Shown one piece after another: positions 52,691-64,000 of a stretch of 64,000 bases of DNA; the stretch's first letter is position 1, and every line of letters begins with the position of its first letter. The translations under genes and the position numbers were made by a program. Source of the stretch: Branchiostoma floridae (taxonomy: Eukaryota; Chordata; Leptocardii; Amphioxiformes; Branchiostomatidae); assembly GCF_000003815.2 (NCBI RefSeq), contig NC_049983.1, positions 13,832,240-13,896,239 of the forward strand, read 5' to 3'. Under the pieces are notes generated by a model, which worked only from the letters and a program-made list of their open reading frames with translations, ran no database searches and had not been told where the DNA came from.

Positions 52691-55658
52691 ACAAACATCT
52701 GATACCTGAGGACCTTGTTTTAACAACTGTTCCAGAAATGTTAGCACAAGTAGGAAAGTGCATGAGAATCTTTCTCAGAATAGTAAGCATTTCTTAAAAT
52801 GCTCTTGGATAATCCTAAAATATTATCGTAGGATTTATAGCTGCTAACAATAACTATTGTGGTCCGTCCATTTGCCAGAGAGGTCACGTGTGATTGAATG
52901 TCAGAGTGGATTACAAACATGGATTTGAAACGTGGTTGAAGTTTAGAAGCTTATTATTTCAGCCACCTTTGTGTTACTGCAACTGTATAGCTAAAACTTT
53001 TTTTTGTGGAAACAAACACTTCTGACTTTATATAAGTTATATGATGGTTTGAATGGCAAGCTTTTGTTCCCACATACCTGTAGTCTGACTTGGAATTAGG
53101 ACTGGCATGTTTGTGCTGTACAGATTAAGATACACATGTCAACACGATAATATTACCATTGCTACGGTAACGTTAGTAATTATTATTTTTCTTGCAACTA
53201 TCTTATTTTACAGTACAGATTTAATTATTCTAGTTTGTGGGAATTTTAAGCCTAAGTGGTTGACTGTGATCCAGGTTCATTAAATGAATCAGTAACATAA
53301 TACATTTTACATGAATTAAGAATTGAGTATCTTTGGGTTGCTTGCTTACTTTTGATAAGGCCAATAAAGTAAAAAAAAGTTGTTCATGTTTCCATTTGAT
53401 AAAGTACATCTGATTACATGGGAACAAAAACTTGAAATAGTCATGATCAGCAAGCAATAAAAAGTATCTTTTGCACTGCCTTGCAGTCAACATATCTGTA
53501 GTTATACATATTACATGATCAGTGTTGTTTGAGTTGTAATTTGTTGATGGCCTTCCTGACTATCAAGTCTACATGAGCGGACCACTTGAGATCAGCTTAA
53601 AGGATCAAACCCAGAACTAAACTACTTCCAAATCTGATGGTGGGGATACTGACAACTGTGGATTTCTCATGAAACATACAGTATTACGATTACTTTGCAT
53701 TTCAATAGATCCTCTCTCTCAACATCTTGTCTAGAAACTGAAATTGTTTTGATGCACTTTCACTTTACAGATGCAGCATATGATGAACGGTTGTCAGTGC
53801 ATTGGCATCACCTGGCACCTTGTTGCGGCACTCCATATTGTTTACATAGTAAATTTACATACTAAATTTTATATTAAAATATTAAAAATAAAAAACATAT
53901 TAAAATGGTCAAAAATATAATGACAGAGTCGAAAAACAATGACAAAGTTCCCATTTAAACTCTGTATTTAATGACAGTAAAGCCTAACATCTGCACTGCA
54001 CCAAGCCACAATAGCAGAGACATGGCTGTACAAGTTAGCATGGCATGAACACTAGGACTAGTAGGAGTATACATGTGCGTAGTATCTCTCATGGTGACAA
54101 AACAGTCACATATGGACTCTACATAAAATGACAGCTTTGTTAGGAATATGAAAAGATTAACATGGCAAGGAGTTAATAAATGAAACATATTTACAGGTGA
54201 AATAAATAAAATGAACATATTTTTTACAAATGACATGCAATGGTGATCTCAATCAGACTGAATAGGACTATCAACATTTGTATGGAAAATCATGGAGTAT
54301 CCAGTATGCTAAAAATGGGGTGGAGCCAAGCAGCTATACTCCATGTTACATCCTACAATCCTTTTTGGTGACTGTTATACTGATAGACGCCTGACTACCC
54401 AATAGATACCCAATGTACAAAAACATAAAAATCAACAACAAATTACAAACTTTTCCCACCACCAGTAATGTGATTCATAATTCTTAGGGTTATAAAGTCC
54501 TATACTTCTACATTTGTGTATGTTTGCCATAACTTCTGTGATCTGATGGGAAAAGCACTGCATTTCTGTTGCCAACAAGTCTACAGTATTTGGTGGACAT
54601 GTGTAGTAGAGAGGTGGGGAAGTTCTTCAACAGTACCTGTCATGACACATGCAGTGCTTGAAGCTATTTCTCCAAAATGACTTGCATGAGCCAAGATTCA
54701 ACAGTATCATTACAGGTACATACAGATATTACAAAGTTTGTTTCTCAAATTTTCCATCTCTCTGCTATACATCCTCACAAGATATTAGTGACCCATTTTA
54801 ACATTCTGGTATGATAAGTTAAATCAGAAATGCAATCCTTTTCTGCTTACACAGTATGAAGCTTGTGACAAACTTGCTCTCTAAAACTCATTGACAGCTA
54901 CTTTGAGTTGTAGCAACTTCCTTCCAATGTTGGGAGATGTGGTTGTATCTAAGCCAACCCAACTATTCTGGATCAAGGGTAACTAAGACCTGCATATGCT
55001 GAGGATGTCTACTTTACGGTGCTAAAGGCAATTGATTTCCTTATCTTTTGATCTCTTATTTACAAGCTCTACTTGCGAGCTTCTAGCTTCATCTACAAAA
55101 GTAATCTGAATTCTAGCAATATATTCATAGCTGCACTTCTCATTCTTACAAGTAATCTACTAGTAACCTACAACACTACATTGGCACTGTGACTACTGGC
55201 TCAAAAAATCAACTTTGGCATTTGCTTGTAACATCTGATATGAAAACAATTAACTAAAAAATAATTCTCTACTTCCTTAATGCTAAAAAGTAATTAGGTA
55301 TTTATACCTTATAATTTCTCAAACTTCATGGAATACAGCAATACATAATCATGGCTGGAGTATCAGGTAATCAGTCACCTCCAATATTTAGTCACATTTC
55401 CCACAGGAGTATAAAGGGCTCAGGCCTAGCATGCCAGTCCCGACTGATTAGATAACAAACTATGTATCTCAAACAAAATACAGAATGACTATGAGCGTAA
55501 ATACAAAATAAATTGTGACTTTCAATATTGCCGACTTCACAAGGCCCACGGGGTCGGAAATGCCATTTTTCTAGTCTGTAGGAAGCATGAAGCTATGAAC
55601 AGCATGACCCATGGGAACATCTGCTTTATAGTCACTCTTCAGCAAGTCTTTCTCCCAT
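52691..55658. other. Convergent 3' regions of FBLN1 and the RhoGEF gene
   Basis: FBLN1 probably ends at the AATAAA of 53363-53368 or the one at about 53456. On the reverse strand the RhoGEF 3' untranslated region extends left from 55658; ATTAAA on the reverse strand at 53971-53966 is a candidate signal. No gene was recognised between them. Confidence 0.55.
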
Positions 55659-56420
55659 CTACACATCAGTCTCTGTGCAAGACGCTGTCCTGCTGGCTTT
55701 ACTGTGTGTTTCCTGCTCTTGTGGTGGTACGCAGGATTCTGAAGAGACACTATCTCCTGCCTCCTGGGATACTACTGGCTCTTTAGACTTAGAGTCAATT
55801 GTCCTGGTGGTGTCTGAGTCTTCCTGACTGCATGATTTCTCACTGGTGCCAATCTCCTCCACTGTAGCTGTGGTGTTTTCCTGCTCAGCTGCGCCCCCTA
55901 CCTGCTTATCCTCATCCTGCACAGACTGCTCCCCGGACATATCAATGAAAGGCAGCTCTTCCCACAACTCTGCTGTCTTTCTCCTGTTGGGAAGCTCATC
56001 CTCTGTGCTCTCTTCTCCTTTTACATCTTTTCCTACTTTTTCTGTGTGGTCATCTGTTGTTTGTGCCTCATCAGCCTTCTCCTCTATTCTATCATTCAGC
56101 TCGACGACGCACACTTCTTTCTCAGTGGCGACTGTGGTGGATTCCTTACGTTCTTCACAAGCAATTTCCTTTTTCTCTTCATCTTCTATCAAGCCGATGT
56201 CGACAACACAAACCTTGCTGCCCTTTGCCACCAGACTGTGGGCCTCTCCCTTTGTCTCCTCTTCCTTGTCATCATTCTCTTTCTGTACATCTTCTGGGGA
56301 TGTTTTCTCTTTGTTTTCCTGTGCTTGTGGCTCGGGTGCCTGTTGGTTCTCACCTTTATTCTTGCCAGCATTCAGAGGTGTGCGTCTCCTGAAGGCAATT
56401 TTCCTGACTGTGCTCGACTT
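55659..56420 (-). CDS. NET1: RhoGEF acidic C-terminal tail with PDZ-binding end
   Basis: The terminal exon starts KSSTVRKIAFRRRTPLN and then turns into a long Glu/Asp/Ser/Thr-rich, probably disordered segment. The last residues are TASCTETDV; E-T-D-V fits the class I PDZ ligand (S/T-x-hydrophobic at the C-terminus). Human NET1 ends in a comparable ETLV motif. The tail is longer than I recall in vertebrate NET1 or ARHGEF3. Confidence 0.75.
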   Translation of the reverse strand, partial: KSSTVRKIAFRRRTPLNAGKNKGENQQAPEPQAQENKEKTSPEDVQKENDDKEEETKGEAHSLVAKGSKVCVVDIGLIEDEEKKEIACEERKESTTVATEKEVCVVELNDRIEEKADEAQTTDDHTEKVGKDVKGEESTEDELPNRRKTAELWEELPFIDMSGEQSVQDEDKQVGGAAEQENTTATVEEIGTSEKSCSQEDSDTTRTIDSKSKEPVVSQEAGDSVSSESCVPPQEQETHSKASRTASCTETDV

Positions 56421-59400
56421 CTGTAATATATTGGACGGGTATGTTAATATCTGAAGACAGGCAATTGCTAGTCAACATTCACCATATGAGTATAATAGAT
56501 AAGTAAACCTGTAGTTGCCACCAGTAGATTCTCCTCACCTATAAAGGACACCAGCAGTATCTAGGTACCTGTTACAGTGTTAATCTACCTGCCTTCCCAC
56601 CTGACCATTACAATATCTGAGCTTTTTACTCACTCCAACATTTCAAAAGTTGCCTGTATTTTTCCACTTGGGTCATGACACTCTACATGTACTGTAGACA
56701 CCTTCCACCTACATGTATAGGAAGAATCATGTTGTCTTCCTGCATATAAGAAGTTTTCTGTTTGTCATCTACACATATGAATAGATATTTCACACAAACA
56801 TTGTTTTTTTCATGCCAATCAATACATCCAACTTCCAAGTACAAAAAAAATCAAGAACAATAAAACAACTGAATATTTATGAATAGGTACCTTCTCAGGG
56901 CCCTTTTCTGTCTCATCCCCATCGTTTGTTTGTCTGTTGGTCAGGTCACATTTGACCTCAGAGAGGGGCCTACGTTTCCCGACCATGGCTTCCCTCAGCT
57001 TCTGTAGCCAGTTCTTCTTGTCGTGTTCGTTACTGGCCTGCAGAGTGTGTGCCTGCCCTGCTGCGGGGTCTGATGGTGCCACACGTAACACGTGCTTCCC
57101 TGGAGGAGACAAGAAACATGGGGGTGTCATCATGGCATTGTTTGTGTCTATAAACAGCTAGACAATAAATGACATAGAATACAGACAAAGAATTTTTAAA
57201 TTCTTTGTCTGTATTCTATCAAAAAAGTAATGTTTATCACACTTTTCTTACTATAGGCAGAACCTGCACTCTCTTTTTATCTCCTGGTAAAAGACAACAC
57301 ATGAGAAAACATGATAATATAACATGAAGACCAGTAAAAAGTAATAAATCTACATGTTAGCTGCATAATTGATGGTGCAAAGCTGAGTCAAAATGACTGC
57401 CAACTCAAGTGGTGATTTTCTATTCACTGCCACATAAGAGTACCCTCGTTTCTAAGACGTTTGGGGCATAGTTCTCACCTCCATCCCTGGTCATGAGCGC
57501 CCCTCGGAAGGACCCGCCCATCCTGACCTCCCCGTCAGACAGGTCCTCCACCACCAGGTCAGCCAGGGGGAGGGGCTGGCGGTACACCTGGTAACACAGC
57601 TGGTCGTTACGGGTGGCCGGCCTCGTCAGCACCAGGATCTCATCAAACAGGAACACGTGCAGCTTCTGGGGTGGGGAATAAATAGTGGTTTTACAAAGAA
57701 ACTTGGACACACATATCGAGCAGTATAAAGAATCTTCTTAACACTAAAAACAATGAGAGCTAATAATGTTAAAAGCCTTTGTCACCTCATAGCAATGAAG
57801 AGAAATGCACGAGGTACTTCTAGATGTTCTTCCACATGTCATTTAATGATGTCAATATTTCACATAACCAGGTCCAGTAAACAAGTTCAATGAGATTTTC
57901 ATTTCTTTTCTAGTCATTTCAAAGACACACACGAATAGACTAGTGAAATAGATTTGTCTTATTTCTCGAATCTTGTCCTGAGAGACGAACAAGACTTAAC
58001 ATACCGTTCCCCTGTTGTTCCTGAGGATGCCATCACACAGCAGTAGTTTGGACTGTCCGATGAGAGGGTGTTCGTTCTTCTCATCCAGGTACTCCAGTCG
58101 GCTGATGTAGTACCGACAGTTGGACTCTCCTGTCATCTTGTCCACCTGGGCTATCACATCCTCTACAAGGGACACCTGCAACAAAATGTGGCAAAATGTT
58201 TTCATCGGATCATTTTTTCAGGGTTCTATATTCAGCAATCATAAGGACTATGAACATAATTCTTTTATTGGTAGAATTTTTCCAACTACAATACATATGT
58301 AACTGTTAATCGAGATTTCTATTTTGATTGCAAAGAACAAGGAAACTTACAGCTGTCTGTAGCAAGGCCTTGTCTTCACTGTGGTTAGGAGTCTGAAGAA
58401 AAAAAAAAAGTTACGCAACATCATAATGGGCACAGTTCACTTCATTTGAAATGACAACAAGGTAATTGTAAAATCATTAAAATTTTGACTTGTATCCATC
58501 TAATGAGTACTGTATAGATAAAAAGGGGAAAGAAAAAAAGAAAAGTGATGCTCCATTGTTACTTACAAATTTCTGGATAGTCTTCAGGAGCAGGGGGTAC
58601 TTCACAAGTCTGCTCCTGGGTACATCTGTCAACATAAAGGAGGTTTACTAACTTTCTTCAAGGATTTCTACGTGACAAACACCATTCTTAAATCAGCACT
58701 TGATGAAAATGGATGGGGTCAATAGTCGGGGCAAGATTCGGACAACATACGATGTAGAAATGATGCACAAACCTAGGAAGTTCCAGAGGTCGAGTTTGCG
58801 GCTGAAGGGTGACTCCAGACATCGCTGTAAGAAGTCCTGTACACGATGGTCCTGTTTCTTCCTGTCCAGGAGAGTCTTAGCTGCCACCTGGTGAGCACAG
58901 TAGTCTACATAGCACTTCAGGCTGGGGACCTGTGGAGCCAGGGGAAAATTTGTTGTTATGAAAGCAAACACAATCATGGTTCTTTCACATAGAAAATGTT
59001 TGAAGCCTCTATCTGTGTTACCATTCGTTGATTTTACAAATGAGGACTTAACAGTTAACTACCTAAATTCTAGAATTTAAAAAAAATTAAAATTAAAAAA
59101 AGTTTAGGAGTATATCGTACATTTTCAATAACCCCCCAAATGTAAGACTATCAATATACAACTTTTTGCGGGGCTATTTTAGAGGAATACAAGTAAAACA
59201 TTTTGAGGACAAGGAAAGTCACATACCCAGTCTATCATGGTCTGTCCGATGTTGTCTATTTTGCCGTCTGCCCTCCGTGCAGCTTCTAGCCTCACTACCA
59301 AGTCTGGACACAGCAACACAGCAAGAGGATTACATATCATGGTTACCTGTTGTAGCAATTATTATAATTTATATCCACTAAGGCTAAAAATGATGGCCTT

Positions 59401-62400
59401 AAAAGATGAAGGGATAATTTCTTGCTTAAAACATTGAAAGATGAAGGTTTCTCTATCACATATACCGGTAGGAGGCCATATCATAACAGAGGAAATCTTG
59501 GGACTAACTTTTAGTTATCGTGCATGTATTAAATGTTAGTGACTGCTAACATGTTAGACTCACCTTGGTGGATAGGTTGGAGAGACTGCATGGTGCCAAA
59601 GATGATGTTGAGTTCCTCATCAGACATGATTTTGAAGACACGCATTGCTTCATAGTATGTCTGAGTATATAAACAATGTGGTGATTAGCACATAAACATA
59701 CATGTACTGGTAATTACTTCCAAAAAGCAAACCTAGCTAAGTTGATTTCTGCAGTTTTGAAATTCAGCATTGCATCTTTGCAGTCATGAGGTGATATCTG
59801 GTTCGGCTTTTGGAAAATCAAACAAAACTAGTGTATTAGCCTCCAAGTATTGAAAGCAACATGAAAACAACAAAAACTGTGGGTCCTCTCACCTTCTTAA
59901 CCATCTGTAGATCTGAGACCATGTCCTTCTCTCCCTGGTACAGCTCAAACATGGCCTGACAAGTGAATACAGGAAAAACATGTGGCGTAAGTCTTTAAAT
60001 GACTGTACAACGGAAACCCAAAACAAGTCCAAAAGAACTATTTCAGCATTTCCTTGATCCTAAGTTGCAAGTTAGACGCATAATCCATACCATACTGTTC
60101 AGGGTTGGACAAGTTTTCTAAAATTGACTTGTCCTATCGGGCAAGTACTTAAAAAATTTACTTGCCCAAACCAACTTTTCACTTGCCTGAAATCTAAATG
60201 ACATTTTTCTATGTATATTCATGGCCTTCAATGGAATTTTTGTTATTGGCTCTATTTTCTGTGTTAATCAATGCTTGATGCCATGACTTTGAAAAGTAGC
60301 AAGTACATCAAAATCTCACTCAATGGAGAAAAGCTAACTTGTCCGATTGGCATTTTCACTTGCCCGGGACTATAGGGCTAGTGGACTTGTTTATCCCTGC
60401 TGTTGTAGACTTGTAGTTCTAACCATAACGTTGATAAGAATAACTCTCACCTCCTGGTGTCGGACCTGCTGCTTAGTCAGCACCTCGTTGCGGATGTTCT
60501 TGGCGTACACGTCGCTCCACAGCAGGCTCTCCCGGCGCTTGGTAGGTGTGGGAGCGATGTGGTACGGCTTGATCGCGGTCATTGGAGACTCGTCCGTGCT
60601 CTTTCTGAAGCTGAGTGACCTCTGTACAAGATGTTTCAATACAACTTAATTCAAACGTTGTTTCATTAAAAGCATGATTTAATGAAAAAAATTCTCACAC
60701 AAAAATGCTATATTTTGTCTTATAGCACAAATAGGCTGTAAGACATATTTTCTGTACTAATGAAATATCACAAGTAGCTAGTAGTGATAAGCATGCACAG
60801 TTGGAATGTAACCGTAAGCGACAGTTGTGTGTACCAGATGGAAAATAGAAATACTACAGTTTCATTTGGGTGTCACATGTAATTATTCCCTGTGACTGAA
60901 TCGGCAGCTAGATAGACTGGTAAGTGTTATACATGCTAAGATGTCCTTCTAATTGGGTATGTCATGAACAAGTCAGACAAAGGGCAACGTTTAATTTCAA
61001 ATCAGTGTTAAGCCTTGAAATATTAGACTTTTTCATTATCCAGGGACTCTAATAACCTTCCATACTTTCTGAGTTGTCACAAGTTGTCAGTGATCCTTCA
61101 GATATAGCAGTTTGGTTGATATGTACTTATTGAGCCATCACATGTTGCACTAGCCATCTGGCTGGTCTACGTGCGGTATGTGAGGTAGACCTCAGCTGGA
61201 TTGCTCAATACCATTCTTGCATTAAGCAATTGGTCTATGTAATCATGGCATCAATTTCAAGAGGAAACATTTACCAAATCAATTTTGAAAATGAAAGGTA
61301 ACACATTAACCATATTTTTTTGTAAATCTAACTTACTTATTCTAACTCTGGCAGTCTTTTCTTAGTCGACCATAAATTAAGAGGGAATTAAAGTTGCAAA
61401 AGTTAATCGTCACTGCGGATCCATAATTACAATAAGACCATTCATAGTAGTAGAATCCTTACATTGACATCATGTTATCATGATCAAAGCCTTTGCTACA
61501 TACCTGCAGTGTCTGTCCAATCTTCTTAACAGGTTTGACCGGGGACAGCATGGATGCCAGTGAGGAGATCCTGGACAGTCCTCGTGTACGCTTGTGACTG
61601 GGCTCCTGAAAGTAGAGGGCTCTTATAAGCTACATGCTGGACACTTCCACATGGTACCCAGGAAAGGATCTATAAAAAGATTAGCTAGAACGTAGAAGTA
61701 CAATGGTAGACATGCGTGCCCTTGGTACTGGGTTGCTGAGAGTGCCAACTGCATGCAGGTTGATTCTGTCACTTCCAGGAATCCAGGAAAAGAGATCTAG
61801 ACTAGGCAGAATATGCTCATGTACTGAAAAGTACAAGGAGAAAACCAGCAACTTGCATACAAGAAAATTCTGTCACTTCCGCTAAGCTCAAGTAAAGGAA
61901 ATCTATAGTAAGTCTAGATCTATTGTGTCACTATTACCCCGTCCCGAATAAGACCTGTATGTTGAGAAATTTGTGACACAGTCCATTTTGAAACAAGAAC
62001 AAACTAAGACTAAAGTAAAGGGGATCAACAGCTGGACCATATGCTTGATGGGACTGATGTCATCGATGTAAATGGTTTCCATCCCTTGCAAAGATACTTA
62101 CCACAAAAAACTTCAAGTCCAACAAATATGCCAAGAAAGCTTAGCCACTACAGTACTTTTAAAAAATGAGATGAAGTAGATGGAGTCATTTGACATTTCC
62201 ACCCAAGGTCTGGGAAGCAAAGGGCTCTGAGACTGACATTTATACATGTACTTAACATGTTGCAATAGCTTTCAGTGGCTTCTGAGAAGGAATCAATTTT
62301 GGCATCATACTACTAGTAGGGAAATAAACCATATCCGACCCACTCTTGATTCCAAAGTTATGTTCTAGTGATCAACACTCAGAAGCAGTACCAAACTGTC

Positions 62401-63525
62401 CTAAGCTATCTGCAGCATATTGTACGATTCCTTATTGAGTGCAGCGTATACATGCCATGGTCTTCGGTAAGAATTTTCCTCGACCCATCTGATCATCTCT
62501 AAAAATGCGAGAAACAGAATTTGATGTCAGTCCAGCTGAACAATAAAGCAAACATGCAAGTCTGCCCTGTATCAGGAAGCTGCTTAAGCCCAGATACCTG
62601 TAACAGGAGTCCATTCTCTGGCACAACCTGCAATACAACATTGAACTTGGTTCTAAAACTGGGACCAGGCTGCCGCCCACTTGTGCGACACATACTGCAC
62701 TGTACACCGCCCTTCAGGAACTAACAAGAGCCAGGCTTGTACACTGGAAACAGTTGGGGCAACTGTGGTGTGCATGACGTTCAGCCTTGGACATTCAGCC
62801 AATAGTCTTGCAGCAGTATCTCAGAACCAAGGAGGAGTTGACAGAGAAAAAGCACAGTAACCTAAGAAATGTGCTGCTTGACAGTTTTCTCAGCAATCAT
62901 GGGAGTAGTTTACTGAATCCAGGCATGCTGATAAAAAAAAGTAATATAGCCATGCTTTTCCTAGTTTTTTGATAGCTCAGAATGAAGGCATTTTATTTCT
63001 AATCCAAGGCCAAGTCATGGCCAAGTCATTGCTGTCTTTGTGAATCTATGAACTTACCGTGAGTTTAAACTTAAAGACAGCACCAGCACGATCCCATATT
63101 ACCTGTCTACAATTCTACCAGCAAAATAATGTGGATTAAAACAACTGTGAAATGAGATTAGAAGTGCTTCAATTTGACCTTAACCTGGGATTAGTTGTGC
63201 ATGGCTGTTTTAGACTGAGATACATGCACAGACATTCAAGCTCTTTATGTATTGTGTAATATAATGTGATTTCAAAAAGCCCCTCAAATATTGGGTACAT
63301 GCATTTATCTAGGGTTGTATGTTGATATTGTTAATGAAAAGGTGGAAGGGACATTGATAAAATGGGTGCTTTGTCACATGCAGCTGACATCCAGGATTAG
63401 AGGTTACTGGGGACATGCAGAATGATAATGAATGATGGACATACTTCACGGGCCTTGTGGCTCACCTTCATGTCCAGGCTGCACACGCTCAGACTGTCCT
63501 CGTCCTTTCCACGCTTCCGCTTTCG
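55659..63525 (-). CDS. NET1: NET1/ARHGEF3-type Rho guanine nucleotide exchange factor (5' exons outside window)
   Basis: Thirteen reverse-strand exons give 718 residues in frame: 63525-63466, 61605-61504, 60621-60451, 59955-59893, 59660-59564, 59303-59227, 58929-58773, 58625-58567, 58392-58351, 58175-58005, 57665-57479, 57099-56891, 56420-55659 (stop 55661-55659). The first visible exon begins RKRKRGK, a nuclear-localisation-like basic cluster as in NET1. APTPTKRRESLLWS leads into the DH domain, which has KKQDHRVQDFLQRCLESPFS, LDLWNFLDVPRSRLVKYPLL and MTGESNCRYY. The PH domain follows from NNRGTKLHVFLFDEILVLTR to EHDKKNWLQKLREAM. These blocks are near-identical to vertebrate NET1 and ARHGEF3, which activate RhoA. 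The last exon is a 254-codon, Glu-rich tail ending ETDV. The start codon lies beyond the right edge. Confidence 0.92.
57174..57219. repeat. Perfect 46-bp palindrome in a RhoGEF intron
   Basis: Arms 57174-57195 and 57198-57219 are exact reverse complements over 22 bases, separated only by TT. The left arm begins ATAGAATACAGACAAAG. It lies between the exons at 56891-57099 and 57479-57665. Confidence 0.9.
60100..60399. mobile_element. hAT-like MITE, copy 3 (RhoGEF intron)
   Basis: A 300-bp copy of the family at 13861-14166: left end CAGGGTTGGACAAGTTTTCT, right end GGACTTGTTTATCCCTG, with the same internal ACTTGCC words. It lies 52 bases from the exon at 60451-60621. Target duplication is not clear (only CTGTT is shared). 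Confidence 0.6.
61606..63465 (-). other. RhoGEF 5' intron, no feature recognised
   Basis: A 1.9-kb intron between the visible first and second exons. Open frames around 62430-62720 occur on both strands, lack family signals and have no splice logic. The stretch right of 63525 to the window end is also intronic as far as can be seen. Confidence 0.5.
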
Positions 63526-64000
63526 CTGGGGGGAAATCACAACTTATACTGTCAACATGGGCATTACAGTGTTCTCTTTTAGCTTTAACTTTTGTTATCA
63601 GAAGTTAACTATAAAAGCCCTTCAGGTTTTTTTTTTAATTGAAACATTTCCTTGTTCTAAAAACATAACAACATTGCTTTTGAGAAACCCCCTGTTTTGA
63701 TGCGAAATGCGTTGAACAAATCTTTAAAAAGTTGAACAAATTTGGTGCCCTTGAACAAAAAGTGTTGCAACAGTTACGTTCCAACGTCCGAATCAGGTAT
63801 TCGAACATTCGATGGCGCCGCAATCGGCCCGCTCGAAACAGTTCGATTTATTCGAATGGAGCCTGTGTGATATGCCTTTCGAACCTGTGCGATACGGAAG
63901 TTATGGCCCAGTCCGGAACACCCATGTCGACCGTTTTCGCGTCACAGGTATGACATAAATATCAAATATCAGTTAGCTTTGCACAGTATATCAAACGACC

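Noticed and set aside
55846..56454. 202-codon forward open frame, Ser-rich
   Set aside because: Antisense of the Glu-rich RhoGEF tail; the low-complexity codons keep the other strand open.
62432..62724. Overlapping open frames on both strands in a RhoGEF intron
   Set aside because: No domain, no splice logic, and the frames overlap on both strands, as expected by chance in this composition.

Overview
The window looks like a piece of a cephalochordate (amphioxus, Branchiostoma-type) nuclear genome. That is an inference from three things: introns of 0.1-6 kb with clean GT/AG sites, single-copy genes that each stand for a vertebrate paralogue pair (SMC1A/SMC1B, RIBC1/RIBC2, NET1/ARHGEF3), and an intact fibulin-1 with alternative 3' ends. 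No bacterial, organellar or viral features were seen. There are two assembly gaps (35487-35721, 42893-42992), both in fibulin-1 introns.

Layout: (1) 382-2564, + strand, last six coding exons of ataxin-10 (ATXN10); its 5' part lies off the left edge. (2) 8274-4711, - strand, a complete RIB43A-type ciliary doublet-microtubule protein (RIBC2), convergent with ATXN10 and carrying two tandem versions of its last coding exon. (3) 9389-27459, + strand, a complete cohesin subunit SMC1 in 26 coding exons that join into 1,244 residues; it is head-to-head with RIBC2 and their starts are about 0.5 kb apart. Intron 22 holds an intact 3.3-kb non-LTR retrotransposon with perfect target-site duplications; other introns hold pogo-like and hAT-like DNA elements. 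(4) 30914-52690, + strand, a complete fibulin-1 (FBLN1): signal peptide, anaphylatoxin region, eleven EGF-type modules, then two alternative fibulin C-terminal domains, a one-exon D-like end and a three-exon C-like end. (5) 63525-55659, - strand, convergent with FBLN1: a NET1/ARHGEF3-type RhoGEF with basic N-terminal segment, DH and PH domains, a long acidic tail and a C-terminal PDZ ligand; its 5' exons lie off the right edge.

Functionally these are unrelated housekeeping, ciliary, matrix and signalling genes, but their neighbourhood matters. As recalled, ATXN10, RIBC2, SMC1B and FBLN1 also sit together on human 22q13.31, and the RIBC1/SMC1A pair lies together on human X. The window therefore appears to show the pre-duplication state of a chordate gene block. 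All exon boundaries below were read by eye from reading frame and GT/AG sites; for SMC1, RIBC2, both FBLN1 isoforms and the visible RhoGEF part, exon lengths sum to an uninterrupted frame, which is a strong internal check.
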